A DNA stretch of 64,000 nt from Zeugodacus cucurbitae (GCF_028554725.1 NC_071671.1:24365501-24429500), one strand, 5' to 3'; positions 1 through 9,729 are shown, counted from the stretch's first letter. Numbers and translations: made by a program. The notes: generated from the letters alone by a model not told the origin.

Positions 1-432
1 ATCAGATCCCCAGATAGTATTCCAGGCGTTGAAGTCGCCTCCAATGATGCATTGTGTACTGAATTGGTTCAGAAGTTGGGAAATATCAGATGTAGAAAAA
101 GTATCTTTGGGAGGAATGTACATGCAAACAGCCACTGTCTTGGTTGTTGTATTGATGTCAATCGCTAGTGCTGAGAAGCTTGTTTGAATAGGTGATAGTT
201 TGTGTTGAATATTCCTTTTGACTAATATTGCAATTCCTTGCTTTTTACTAGTGATCTGAGGTAGATTGTAGAAATGCCCTATGTAATTTTTGGGAGTGTA
301 GGCAGTTTGGTTTTGGGGTAAGTGAGTTTCGGTTAAAAGAATGATGGATGGGGAATAGTATTTAATCAGAATTTCAAGTTCGTGATAGTTATTGAGGTAA
401 CCATTCATATTCCATTGCAAAATTGATAACAT
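1..432 (-). CDS. ORF2 N-terminus: endonuclease domain of jockey-like element (partial)
   Basis: This is the first 144 codons of ORF2, open from an ATG at 432 to the window edge. ORF2 of such elements encodes an APE-type endonuclease that nicks the target DNA, followed by reverse transcriptase. Visible endonuclease motifs, in order, are LQWNMNG at residues 5-11 (catalytic Asn), LLTETHLP at about 33-40 (catalytic Glu), and IIGGDFNAWNTIWGSD at the end of the visible part (GDFNA motif). The start was chosen because the ATG is immediately followed by the conserved N-terminal strand. The C-terminal His motif and the whole reverse transcriptase fall outside the window, so whether the ORF stays intact is unknown. 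Confidence 0.88.
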   Translation of the reverse strand, partial: MLSILQWNMNGYLNNYHELEILIKYYSPSIILLTETHLPQNQTAYTPKNYIGHFYNLPQITSKKQGIAILVKRNIQHKLSPIQTSFSALAIDINTTTKTVAVCMYIPPKDTFSTSDISQLLNQFSTQCIIGGDFNAWNTIWGSD

Positions 433-564
433 GATGAATAGCAAATAATATGGAGGTAAAACGAAAAGTTATGGGAGAACGAATATATGCATACACACAC
501 GCATGTAACTGCTTTTGACACTCTGCGAGCAGAGCGCCGGTAGCCACCTACAGTGAGGGATGCA

Positions 565-1896
565 TTACATTTCGAAGTCACTGTTATGATCAGCAACGCT
601 CTTTGGCTCAGCTTGTACTGAGTCGGAGAGCATTAGACCACCACAGTCGTTATTTCTGGGCGAGGGGAAGATATAATTGTTGCTTGAGGTGGGGTTGATT
701 GTTGAAGAGTTGGTGAGAGAGAAGGGTTTGGTCAAAGTAGAATTAAAAGGTGAATTGGTGATTGAAGTTTTGTTGTTTGTTGGCGTAGTCGTGCTAGAAG
801 CCCATGAATGGGCGATAGATTTGTTGGAGTTTGGTAAACTAGTGTTAGTTGAAGTGCTATTTGGAGAGGTGGAAATTTTTTTTGAAGCTAGAGGTGTATT
901 TTTTGTTTTGTCGTTTTCGGAAGGTTTTGATGTTGTGGAGGCTGAAGTGGGAATGTTTGGAGTGGTTATTTGTGCAGGTAGAGAAATTATTGTTGAAAAG
1001 GGTGTAAAAGAAGAGGTGGAGGAGTGCTGAGATCTGTATTTAGTAGCTGCTTCACGCATGCTGCATTTGTCCATGGTTTTTATTTTTAAGATTTCTTTGG
1101 CCTGTATAAACTTGGGACAAGTGTTTGCGGAGGAAGGGTGTTCGCCTGAGCAATTCACACACATGGTTCTTGAGCATTCGCTGTCATTGTGAGGGGGGAG
1201 ACTGCAGTTGACGCATGTAGGAAGGCTTTTGCATTTTTTTATTGTGTGTCCGAGCTTTTGACAGGTTTTGCAGCGCATCGGGTTGGGATAGTAGGGACGG
1301 ACTGAAATTTTTCGCCAGGCTACATCAATTTCCTCAGGTAGCTTGTAGGCATCAAAAGTGAGGAGCATTGCACCTGTTGGGACTATGACACCTTCAAGCT
1401 TCTTCTGGAATTTATACACTGCACTTACTCCATAATCTTCAAGGCCTTCAATAATTTCTTTTTCAGGCAAATGGTTAAGAAATGGCGCGAAAATCGTGCC
1501 TTTTACGGAGTTAAGGTGTTCATGGTAATTAGCTGAAATTTTGCAGATGTTCGAAAGTGTTATCGTGTTTGTGAATTTTTCAGCAGTTTTTTTATTTTTA
1601 ACTAATAAGAGAAGACTTCCGTCGCGCAATTCTGAGATGGATTTAACATCTTTGCTAATGCCTAAAATGGCTTTATGCACCGCAAAGCATGAAAAAAGTG
1701 ACAGTGGTTTATTGTCTTCTAATGATTTAAGGACTATGTATTTTGGGTCGTCGTTTTTAGAGATGTTAATGGGGGGAAGCTCAGGGAAAGTCTCTTGAGA
1801 TTTGTTGGCTTTTTTTCGTTTTGTATGAGGACTAGAGGAAAGTAGGGCGAACCTATTTTCCCCTGGGTTGTGGGCCCCAGGGGGCATTATGAACAC
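565..1896 (-). CDS. ORF1 (Gag-like nucleic-acid-binding protein) of jockey-like element
   Basis: This is an intact 443-codon frame ending in TAA. ORF1 proteins of jockey elements bind element RNA and form the RNP. Residues about 208-260 carry three tandem zinc knuckles: CKTCQKLGHTIKKC and CVNCSLPPHNDSEC (both C-X2-C-X4-H-X4-C) and a variant CVNCSGEHPSSANTC (C-X2-C-X3-H-X6-C). Before them lies a region resembling the RRM-like/PRE_C2HC part of insect Gag-like proteins (about 50-200). After them is a long Ser/Thr/Asn/Pro-rich tail (about 290-430), probably disordered. A second Met at residue 4 is an equally good start. ORF2 follows after about 130 nt in a separate frame. Confidence 0.88.
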   Translation of the reverse strand: MFIMPPGAHNPGENRFALLSSSPHTKRKKANKSQETFPELPPINISKNDDPKYIVLKSLEDNKPLSLFSCFAVHKAILGISKDVKSISELRDGSLLLLVKNKKTAEKFTNTITLSNICKISANYHEHLNSVKGTIFAPFLNHLPEKEIIEGLEDYGVSAVYKFQKKLEGVIVPTGAMLLTFDAYKLPEEIDVAWRKISVRPYYPNPMRCKTCQKLGHTIKKCKSLPTCVNCSLPPHNDSECSRTMCVNCSGEHPSSANTCPKFIQAKEILKIKTMDKCSMREAATKYRSQHSSTSSFTPFSTIISLPAQITTPNIPTSASTTSKPSENDKTKNTPLASKKISTSPNSTSTNTSLPNSNKSIAHSWASSTTTPTNNKTSITNSPFNSTLTKPFSLTNSSTINPTSSNNYIFPSPRNNDCGGLMLSDSVQAEPKSVADHNSDFEM

Positions 1897-1934
1897 ACCT
1901 TACGCAATCACTTATGTATAACTATTTATGCACT

Positions 1935-1935
<1 letters not shown>

Positions 1936-1966
<31 letters not shown>
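1936..1966 (-). repeat. 31-nt A tract (T on + strand) in the leader of the jockey-like element
   Basis: An uninterrupted run of 31 T on the plus strand is read as A31 in the element RNA, about 40 nt before the ORF1 start codon and about 130 nt after the promoter. It is not the 3' tail of this element, which lies beyond the left window edge. It may be an expanded leader homopolymer or a relic of template switching. Confidence 0.8.
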
Positions 1967-1969
<3 letters not shown>

Positions 1970-2059
1970 AGATCAATTGATACACAGAGAGCGTCACAGA
2001 GTAACGAAACGGTATAACGAAAACAGACGAATAAGCGAATACTGATAACGCACGAAAAG

Positions 2060-2100
2060 AGTGAACGTCCGCACGCGTCAGAGGTTAGTCGGTGACTGAA
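2060..2100 (-). promoter_or_regulatory. Internal Inr + DPE promoter of jockey-like element
   Basis: On the minus strand the element begins with the initiator TCAGTC, whose A (+1) is position 2097. The hexamer GGACGT occupies exactly +28 to +33 (2070 to 2065), the canonical downstream promoter element position. No TATA box is needed in this architecture, which is known for Drosophila jockey, F and I elements. It places transcription start at the element's first bases, so the 5' end here is probably complete. Confidence 0.75.
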
Positions 2101-2402
2101 TTTAGAATCTATATCTTATGGAGGCGAACAAAAAATATGATATTACACTTATGAATTGTATAAATCATGTAACAATGGCATGAGATACAAACGTCAAGAA
2201 CCAATCAATTGCAAAATGCAACAAACAAAAACATGTTTTAATGTATTTAAATAAAACTTTTTGCGAAGTAAATAAATATAAATCTAAATTTTAATGCTTT
2301 TTGAAAAATTATATTTTTTAATGAAAATTCTATAACTCGAAGTCTCTCTAACTCGAAGTTTTTTTGTGGATTATGATGATTCGAGTTAAAGAAGTTCCAC
2401 TG
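2101..2402 (+). repeat. MITE family A, copy A1 (right arm only)
   Basis: This matches the right half of copy A2 (5201-5740). It includes the inner text with CATAAATCATGTAACAA-like sequence and the terminal GAGTTAAAGAAGTTCCACTG followed by TA. The left half is missing because the jockey-like element begins at 2100; it should lie left of the window if that insertion is complete. Confidence 0.75.
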
Positions 2403-2783
2403 TATATCTTATCATAATAATTTATTTAGTTTTGAATATTAATTAAATGAATCATCATATGAACTGAGTTGTTTACTTATTTTGTGTCTTTGCTTTTCAT
2501 TTGTTACTTTACTAATTTGCTAAAATTAGATTGTTGATGAAAGAATCGGCATCGGCATCGGCATCGGCCAAAAATCTGGTATCGGTCGGACACTATAAAC
2601 AAGTTCTATTCTGCCAGTGGCTTGTTAGATCCACCACCCTCCATTTTTTATGAATCAAAATTCTATTGAAAGGTCATTCCAAAATAACTTAATTAATGGC
2701 GTTTATTTTCAATATATATTCTTTTATATTAAAACTAAATACTCGATTCAAACTTTTTATTGTCTTTAAGATACACATTTATT
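2403..2783. other. Unassigned A+T-rich stretch with a short (ATCGGC)4 repeat
   Basis: No gene is visible. A hexamer repeat ATCGGC is present four times at 2545-2568, followed by ATCGGTCGGACAC-type text that resembles a transposon end but could not be assigned. Confidence 0.5.
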
Positions 2784-4034
2784 AACAAGTAAGGAAAGGC
2801 TAAGTTCGGGTGCAACTGAACATTCTAAATTCTCGCAATTTATATATTTATATTAAGATAACACACAATTTGACCCAATTTGAAAATCCTATAATTAGGT
2901 ATATGAGAGCTAGGGGAAGTTATGACCCGATTTTAACCATTTTTGGTACATAGATACACTATTAGAAGAAAAATATTTCCTCTGAATTAAATTAAAATAT
3001 CTGAGAGATTTACCGAAATTTTCGGTGAAAAATTACCATGGGGCATTGAATTCTTCATATTCGACATTCGAGGCCTTCAAAAGTTTTAGTCCGATTTCGA
3101 CAAATTTTTCACAAGTGAAGCCACAGAATATATACAGTATTTGTGCAAAGTTTTATTTTGCTATCTTCATTGGGTCCTTATATATATATATTATAAAATG
3201 AAGGAATAAGATGGAATTCGAAAATGAGTTATATGGGAAGTTGTCGTGGTTGTGAACCGACCGTCCATTTTCCACACGTGTCATCAAGGTGTCAAGAAAA
3301 TATTATATATCGAATTGGGCGATGCCACGCCCACTTTCCATTTTGTAAAAAAATCTGAGTGCAGCTTCCTTCTGCTATTATTTCTTTGAAATTTAATGCT
3401 TCTGACGTTTTTCGTTAGTGAGTTAACCTACTTTTAGTAATTTTCAACCTAACCTTTGTATGGGAGGTGGGCGTGGTTATTATCCGCTTTCAACCATTTT
3501 CATAGTGTGTGATGGGGTACGTAAGAGAACCGACTGCAGAAAGTTTGGTTTATATAGCTTCATTGATTTGCGAGATATATGCAAATACCCGATTCGGGGG
3601 CGGGGCCACACCCACTTCCCCAAAAACATTACATCCAAATATGCCCCTTCTTAGCGTGATCATTTGTTCCAAATTTTGCTTGTATAACTTTGTTTATGGC
3701 TTAGTTATGACACTTTATGTGTTTTCAGTTTTCGCCATTTTGTGGGCGTGGCAGTGGTTTTGCCGATTTTGCCCATTTTCGAAAGCAACCCTCTAACGGT
3801 CCCAAGGAACATGTGTTCCAAGTTTCATTAGGTTATCTCAATTTTTACTCAAGTTATCCGTGGCACGGACGGACGGACGGACGGATTTCGTATTTTAACT
3901 CGTCTCGTCACCATGATCAGTTTGATATATATAACCCTATATCTAACTCGTTTAGTTTTACGACTTACAAACAACCGTTATGTGAACAAAACTATAATAC
4001 TCTCTTAGCAACTTTTGTTGTGAGAGTATAAAAA
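2784..4034 (+). mobile_element. Family C repeat, copy C1 (DINE/Helentron-like, diverged)
   Basis: This starts with ACAAGTAAGGAAAGGCTAAG and ends with TTGTGAGAGTATAAAA, the same limits as the better-preserved C3 copy. Shared landmarks are the GTTCGG hairpin region at the left, interior blocks rich in GGGCGTGG and CACGCCCACTT, a CGGACGGACGG core near 3868, and the right block with ACAACCGTTATGTGAACAAA. The left sub-terminal repeat is mutated (TTCTCGCAA kept). It has no coding capacity, so it is non-autonomous. Confidence 0.7.
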
Positions 4035-4069
4035 TATTATTATTAATTTTAAAAACTCTGTTATTGCGA

Positions 4070-4720
4070 TGCCATTGAGCCTTCGGGAAAAAAATTGCGT
4101 CCGTGTTGACAGCATAACTCCTGCCAGGATCATTTGAATTCAACGGCTTCGTCAATCAGCAAAATATGCGTTATTGATTAGACTGCAATCCACAAGTACT
4201 CCATGGGTCATCATCGTATCCCGCAAAAATTACGGTTTGGTGCGGTTTATGGGCCGGCGGCGTCATTGGACCGTACTTCTTCCGTAATGGTCAGGACAGT
4301 TACTGGGAATGGGAATCGCTCAATGATAATCGAATGTTTTTGGCCCGAATTGGATGATATTGACTTGGACATTATGTGGTTCCAACAAGACGTCGTCACA
4401 TGCCACACAGCGAATGTCACAATCGATTTATTGAAAACCAAGTTTAGTGAAGGTGTTATCTCACTAAATGACCCAATCAATAGGCCGCCTCGGTCGTGAA
4501 ATTACAGGAGTATCGGCCGATTTATGCTTGAAAACCGTCGAAAATTAGGTTCAGTGTCTGGACTTCTACAAGCGTGCCCGTGGTGGCCATGCAAAATAAA
4601 TCGTACCATACCTAATGGCATCGAATGTACTTTCACAAGAATAAAGAATTTCACTGATATCCCAAACCGTTTTTGTTTTATTAAAAAACATTTTTTTAGC
4701 GCTCTAATTTAAACGCGATT
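4070..4720 (+). pseudogene. Broken mariner/Tc1-type transposase
   Basis: This relic of a DDE transposase is read in several frames. Pieces in order are KNCVRVDSITPAR (about 4090), EFNGFVNQQNMRY (about 4137), then text corresponding to a VWCGLWAGGVIGPYFF-like segment in shifted frames (about 4230-4280). After that comes FWPELDDIDLD...MWFQQDVVTCHTA (4344-4412), which contains the second catalytic Asp (QQD), and VISLNDPINRPPRS up to a stop at 4497. The segment that should carry the third catalytic acidic residue is deleted, and reading resumes with the C-terminal MLENRRKLG and ARGGHAK-like pieces. Stops, frameshifts and the deletion make it non-functional. The superfamily is clear; the exact family was not determined. 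Confidence 0.8.
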
Positions 4721-5200
4721 ATTTCTAAATCATATTTTTCCGAAAATGTCGTTGCGGTGACTTGGATTGGAATCTTAGTCACGGCAAGCCTCTTTGAAAG
4801 AACGCGTTTTGTATAAAATGTCATAACTTTGATAATTATTAGTATTTTTTGTGTGCTTGAGCTGATTTTACAGATTAGGCATTGTACTACGCAAGACGTT
4901 CACCAAGTTATCAATAAAAAAGAGCTACATTCCTCTTCAGAAAAATTAAAAAAAAAAGTGTGCCACATATCAAATGTGTGATCAAATATAATTTTTAAAT
5001 TCAGAGTTAATAAATCTGTATAAGTCTTGGTTTAGGAAAAACTCAAAGGTTCACTTGGAGAGGAGCTTAAAACTCATATTTAGGATTTAAGATCGGAAGA
5101 AGATCAATTTCCAACAAGGGGTTGCCAGGCATACAGTTCGAGTATATTCGAAAATGGCTTGTGTTTTTGGAAGAAATTACTGATTATAAAATTATAAATA
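4721..5200. other. No gene seen
   Basis: A+T-rich sequence after the transposase relic. The first part may be the decayed 3' end of that transposon. No other structure was recognised. Confidence 0.5.
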
Positions 5201-5740
5201 CAGTGGAACTTCCATAACTCGAACTTCTATACCTCGAAGATCTCCAATAGCGTTTGGAAGCCAAATTTCATACAAATTTCCTTCCCTAACTCTAATTTCT
5301 ATAACTCGAAGTTCTCCATAACTCGAACTCTTGAAGTGGCAATAGAAGGCAACTTTCATACAAATTTCCTTCCATAAATCGAACTCAGGGCATAATTCAA
5401 AATTTAAAATTTTACTATCGAGGCAGAATTTTAAAAGAGTTCCTCTATATCCTACGGAGACGAACAAAAAATATAATATTGCAGTTATAGATTGCATAAA
5501 TCATTTAACAAAGGCATAAGATATAGACGTCAAGAGCCAAACAATAGCAAAATCCAACAAACAAAATTACAAAAAACATCTTTTAACGTATGTCCATAAA
5601 AAATTTTGCGAAGTAAATAAATAAAACAGTGTATAAATCTTATGTTAGACCTTTTTAAAAACTTATATGTTTTAATGAAAATTCTATAACTCGAAGTTTT
5701 TTTGTGGATTATGGTGATTCGAGTTAGAGAAGTTCCACTG
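5201..5740 (+). mobile_element. MITE family A, copy A2 (complete, 540 bp, TA target site)
   Basis: It begins CAGTGGAACTTCCATAACTC and ends GAGTTAGAGAAGTTCCACTG, giving imperfect terminal inverted repeats of about 20 bp, and is flanked by TA on both sides (5199-5200, 5741-5742). The left arm holds repeated subunits built from CATACAAATTTCCTTCC and ATAACTCGAA. CAGT-type ends with a TA target are characteristic of pogo/Tigger-like and other Tc1/mariner elements. It has no transposase, so it depends on a partner elsewhere. Confidence 0.8.
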
Positions 5741-7045
5741 TACTCAGTTATGTGTTAAAAATATGATAATTACTCTGATAAGGCAGCAGTAGATTTTAAT
5801 AAATTTAATTTGTGTAAATATACCTACATATATATACAAACAACAATAATGCTAAACAAATAGCGATCAAGTGACTTTAATTCCAAAGAGTAAGATAAAT
5901 TTAAGAGAGATTAGTACAACAGTTAATTTATACAGCATGTGAGAGGAGAAAAATAAAATGGGGTATGTTTAAGCATCCAGACTGGACAAACAGTGGAGTA
6001 GCACTGAAGACGGATTCTGAATAAAGTCAATAAAAGTACGTATGTTCTTATGAAAATCAACAGTAGTACAGTGGAAGGTTTCTTGCAATTCATCCATTTC
6101 ATTATTATAAGATATTACATTAAAATTAGAGAATTTTAGAACTAAAAAATATATTTTTTGAAATACTTTGTTTTGTTAAAAAACATCAAATTTTATTCTA
6201 TTACTTAATATTTCTAATAAATTATTATTATTATTATTTTTAAATAAAAAATTTGCACCTCTTTTAAGTACCTAATGCCTTACCAGGAGCCATAATATCC
6301 CTTCTTTTATATAAATCCGAACACCATTAAATTCCAATAAGAGGGTTATTTACCCCTCAAAGATAAACTCAGCCCATACAAATATGAGAATGGCTGACAC
6401 CCACATATGGCATAACTGTAAATATGCCACAGGTAGTGAGTGGCAGGGCTGAATGCTCACATATTAACTATCTTTGCTCCGAAAGAGTAGCAACAAAGAG
6501 AGCGTCTTTTATTACTCAGCTAAGCTGATGTTTTCACTTGTTTATACACCTTTGCATATCCGTACAAACTACAGCAGAGAACTTAAAACATAGAGAAGGT
6601 GCATTTGGATTTTTGTATGATGTTCGATACGGTCATTTACAGAGTTTGTAATTGGCTAGTAGGGCTAGTTTTAAGTTCTCTGCTACAGTTTGTGCGTTAA
6701 AGTCGCATACATCTTGTAGAGGCAAGATAATGATTTGAACTGCGCTTGCGTTTGTTTAGCGGTGCGTTTTAGGAATCAAAGAGAGACGGAGACTTAAATA
6801 AACAGTTTTACACTGGTTACAAAAGTAGATATGTTTCAATAATATTTTATTTCAAACAATCATAATTGTGTATAATTACAGTACTGAACAAAAGTATATG
6901 GACAAGTTAAAAAATTAAAGAAAGATTTAAATAAACGCTAATAAACATTGAATGAGTTATAAAAAAGGTAATTTAAAATTATTTGAATTTTTGTCTATAA
7001 AAAACAGTTTCTATACAGTACAGTACAATAAGTATATATACAATA
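5741..7045. other. Unassigned sequence, contains a strong inverted repeat
   Basis: No coding region is visible. The notable structure is the hairpin-forming repeat at 6562-6695 (separate entry). The stretch around 6280-6540 is less A+T-rich than its surroundings and was not recognised. Confidence 0.5.
6562..6695. repeat. 28-bp inverted repeat, 78-bp loop; possible mini-MITE
   Basis: The arms are 6562-6589 and 6668-6695, complementary at 25 of 28 positions. The core CAGAGAACTTAAAAC (6575-6589) pairs with GTTTTAAGTTCTCTG (6668-6682). The 108-bp unit 6575-6682 is flanked by CTACAG on both sides. CAGAG fits the CAGNG ends of hAT elements, but the flanking repeat is 6 bp rather than the usual 8, so the assignment is open. 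Confidence 0.65.
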
Positions 7046-7548
7046 CAGTAGTTTTCTGAAATAACGAACACATTAATTGTCAGGCATGTTCGCTATATCG
7101 AATTTTTCGTTAATTCGAGTACTCACTTAGAGGTATTTTTATCAATAAAAATGAGTTATATATCCGTAAATTGCAGTTTAATAAATTGTTTTATTAATTA
7201 TTTGTTAAAAAACGAAAAACCATAACAAAACAATTCAAATCCATTAAATTCTTCCAAAATGGACCAATTCTGACACATATACATACTTCTATTTCGTGCT
7301 GATCAATAATTTTAAGCTTTTTTATAAAATTCACCATTTTTTCAATTTGCACATTTTTTAATTTTTAATTCTGGTTCGATGTTATTTGATTTTTTTTCTT
7401 CCTATATGCCTTCTTCATTTTGTTCGTTAAACCGAGTATTTACAAATCACCGATGTTCGTTATTTACGGTACTCAATGTAACAAATTTGCTTGTTCGTTA
7501 TAAGCGGTTTTCGTTAAAACGAAATTTCGTTATTTCGGAAAACTACTG
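7046..7548 (+). mobile_element. MITE family B, copy B1 (complete, TA target site)
   Basis: It begins CAGTAGTTTTCTGAAATAAC and ends GTTATTTCGGAAAACTACTG, with TA on both sides. The interior is full of CGTTA/TAACG motifs, including GTTCGTTATAAGCGGTTTTC near the right end. It is a non-autonomous, pogo/Tc1-type DNA element; copy B2 is a second member in reverse orientation. Confidence 0.8.
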
Positions 7549-7974
7549 TAATTAATAAGACACCAATTGAACTATAAGTCGAGGTTAGCAATGGGATTTG
7601 AGTAGTTTTACTTATAAGTCATTAAATTAAATTAAATTTTATTTTAGTGTTGACGACGAATAATACTTTATATGTATTATATATAAGAGTTGAGACATAC
7701 AATTGTCTTTTCTACTTTATTATTACAACGTTTATTATAATCTAATTTTTTATTTATTAATATATAATTGACGGCAAAATGAAAGTTAAAATTCCTTTTG
7801 AAAATAAAAAAAAATTAAATATATAAAAGCTTACACTATATTTATTACAGTTTGTTTTGCATCACTTGCAATTTTTTAAATGGCAATTTGCAATGTTTGT
7901 CCATAAAAAATGATTGATTATTGATGGTTGAAAAAATTATTTTAATATTAACAGTTTGTAGTAAGTGCTAGGCC
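7549..7974. other. No gene seen, A+T-rich
   Basis: Low-complexity A+T-rich sequence without recognisable structure between MITE B1 and the reverse-transcriptase relic. Confidence 0.5.
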
Positions 7975-8548
7975 CGATTTTCGATATATGAGTGGGTGTA
8001 GAGGTCTAATTAAAATATTAGTGTACAGAATAACACCAAGATATTTTACAGCATCATCCCAAGGAACAGTGATATTGCTCAGTATATGTACAACGCAGCT
8101 CTGGGGCAAGTAACATGCCTTTTCTACTGAAAAAAAATAGCATGTGTTTTTTGGAGGTTTCTATGAATCTTACATTTAGAAAAATAGTTAACCAATGTGT
8201 TAAGAGCTGATTGTAAATTAGTAATGATATCTACCGAAATTATTCGGAAAGTTATATTGTTTCACTTTGTAAAGGAGCCCATCATGCCACCCTGAATCAA
8301 AAGCAGCTTTGATGTCCATTAGTACCATGCCTGTAGATTGGTTCCATGAGAAATTGCTTTTTTTTGACATTTCTTATTCTAACCAGGGCATGAAAAGTAT
8401 TATGCTCATTTCTAAAAGCGAACTGTTGGTTTGGGAGAAGACTATTGTTTTCAATGAAAGCTGCTAATTTTTCTTTTATCACCTTTTCCAGTATTTTACT
8501 AATTGAAGAGAGTAAACTTATGGGACGGTAAGAATATGGGTCGTTCAT
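7975..8548 (-). pseudogene. Jockey-type reverse transcriptase relic (5'-truncated, deleted)
   Basis: Read leftwards from 8548, the frame gives NDPYSYRPISLLSSISKILE and LLPNQQFAFRNEHNT, the fingers region of jockey-clade RT. After a frameshift come LMDIKAAFDSGWHDGL (RT motif A with its catalytic Asp) and then a deletion that removes motifs B and C, including YADD. Reading resumes with ALNTLVNYFSKCKIH, then AVKYLGVIL (8010-8040), the conserved post-YADD segment. The element is truncated at its 5' side near 8550. It is a dead fragment, clearly separate from the intact element at the left edge. Confidence 0.8.
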
Positions 8549-9070
8549 AAGTCATGAAATGAAAAATAATTTAACGTAATATACTATAGAGTCAACATAA
8601 GTAATTTTTAATTTAATTTTTTTTTTTACATTTTGAGAAATAAATAAAGAATTTTGATTAAAATTGAGTTTTTTATTAAAGTTGTATACAATTTTTTAAT
8701 TTTTTACATGATATAATCAACCGGCAATCTGTATTTTGTTGTTATAACCTGTTGTAGGAACCATAATCGGAAATTGTGATTGTCGGCTCGATTGTTATCT
8801 AGTTTCATAAGAGAGAAGTCTTTGACTTTTGATACGAGCTATGTTTTTGTACGTTTAGACCCATTTATTAGTAAAACTTTTTGAATACTTTGTATTATAT
8901 TTTTAATGAGGTTGTAATGGATTTTATTAAAATTATTAAATATTTTATACAAACTTTATAAAATGAATTAAAATTACAACAAAAAAAAAATACTGATATA
9001 TAATAAAATTTAATTGCGATATTGGTTTGAACTAATTTTCCAAGTGTATAATAATTGCAAAAAATACTCA
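8549..9070. other. No gene seen, A+T-rich
   Basis: A+T-rich sequence with several homopolymer runs. Nothing was recognised. Confidence 0.5.
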
Positions 9071-9610
9071 ACGATCTCCATAACGCGAACACTTGAACTG
9101 ACAATAGCGTTTAGAAGCCAAATTTCATACAAATTTCCTTCCCTAACTCTAATTTCTATAACTTGAAGTTCTCCATAACTCGAACTCTTGAAGTGGCAAT
9201 AGAAGGCAACTTTCATACAAATTTCGTTCCATAAATCGAACTTTTCGATCAAAATTTAAAATTTTACTATCGAGGCAGAATTTTAAAAGAGTCCCTCTAT
9301 ATCGTACGGAGGCGAACAAAAAGCATAGTATTACACTTATGGATTGCATAAATCATCTAACAAAGGCATAGGATATAGACGTCAAGACCCAAACAATAGC
9401 AAAATGCAACAAACAAAATTACAGAAAACATCTTTTAACGTATGTCCATAAAAAGTTTAGCGAAGTAAACAAATAAAACAGTGCATAAATCTATATTTTA
9501 CAGCTTTTTGAAAATTTATATGTTTCAATGAAAATTCTATAACTCGAAGTCTTTCTAACTTGTAGTTTTTTTGTGGATTATGGTGATTCAAGTTAGAAAA
9601 GTTCCACTGT
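9071..9610 (+). mobile_element. MITE family A, copy A3 (left end lost)
   Basis: Highly similar to A2 from the subunit region CATACAAATTTCCTTCC onward to the right end AGTTAGAAAAGTTCCACTG at 9592-9610. The first TIR is absent; the copy begins at about CGATCTCCATAACGCGAAC. Confidence 0.75.
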
Positions 9611-9729
9611 ATTATTAACTTTAAGTAATCAAAAAAAAAATCATGTATAATATAATAAAGAATCAAAATATATATTTTATAATTTGTTCTTCTTGTCACC
9701 CCACATGGCGCCCTTGGGCCCTTTAATTT

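Larger units (their letters stand above)
1..2100 (-). mobile_element. Jockey-like non-LTR retrotransposon, 5' part, cut by window edge
   Basis: Reading leftwards from 2100 the order is: internal promoter, about 200-nt leader, ORF1 with zinc knuckles, about 130-nt spacer, and the start of ORF2 with an apurinic-type endonuclease. This is the normal order of jockey-clade elements. Both reading frames are free of stops within the window, so this copy looks young. The rest of ORF2 (reverse transcriptase) and the 3' tail lie left of position 1. The right boundary abuts a family-A MITE arm, so the element appears to have inserted into that repeat. Confidence 0.88.

Noticed and set aside
677..1030. 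117-codon plus-strand frame
   Set aside because: Antisense shadow of the Ser/Thr-rich tail of ORF1.
3460..4031. Several plus-strand frames of 64-104 codons repeated in C1 and C3
   Set aside because: They fall inside the family-C repeat, are not conserved in frame between copies and contain no domain.
6562..6695. Firm assignment of the inverted repeat as a hAT MITE
   Set aside because: Ends look like CAGNG, but the flanking direct repeat is 6 bp (CTACAG), not 8, so only a neutral description is justified.
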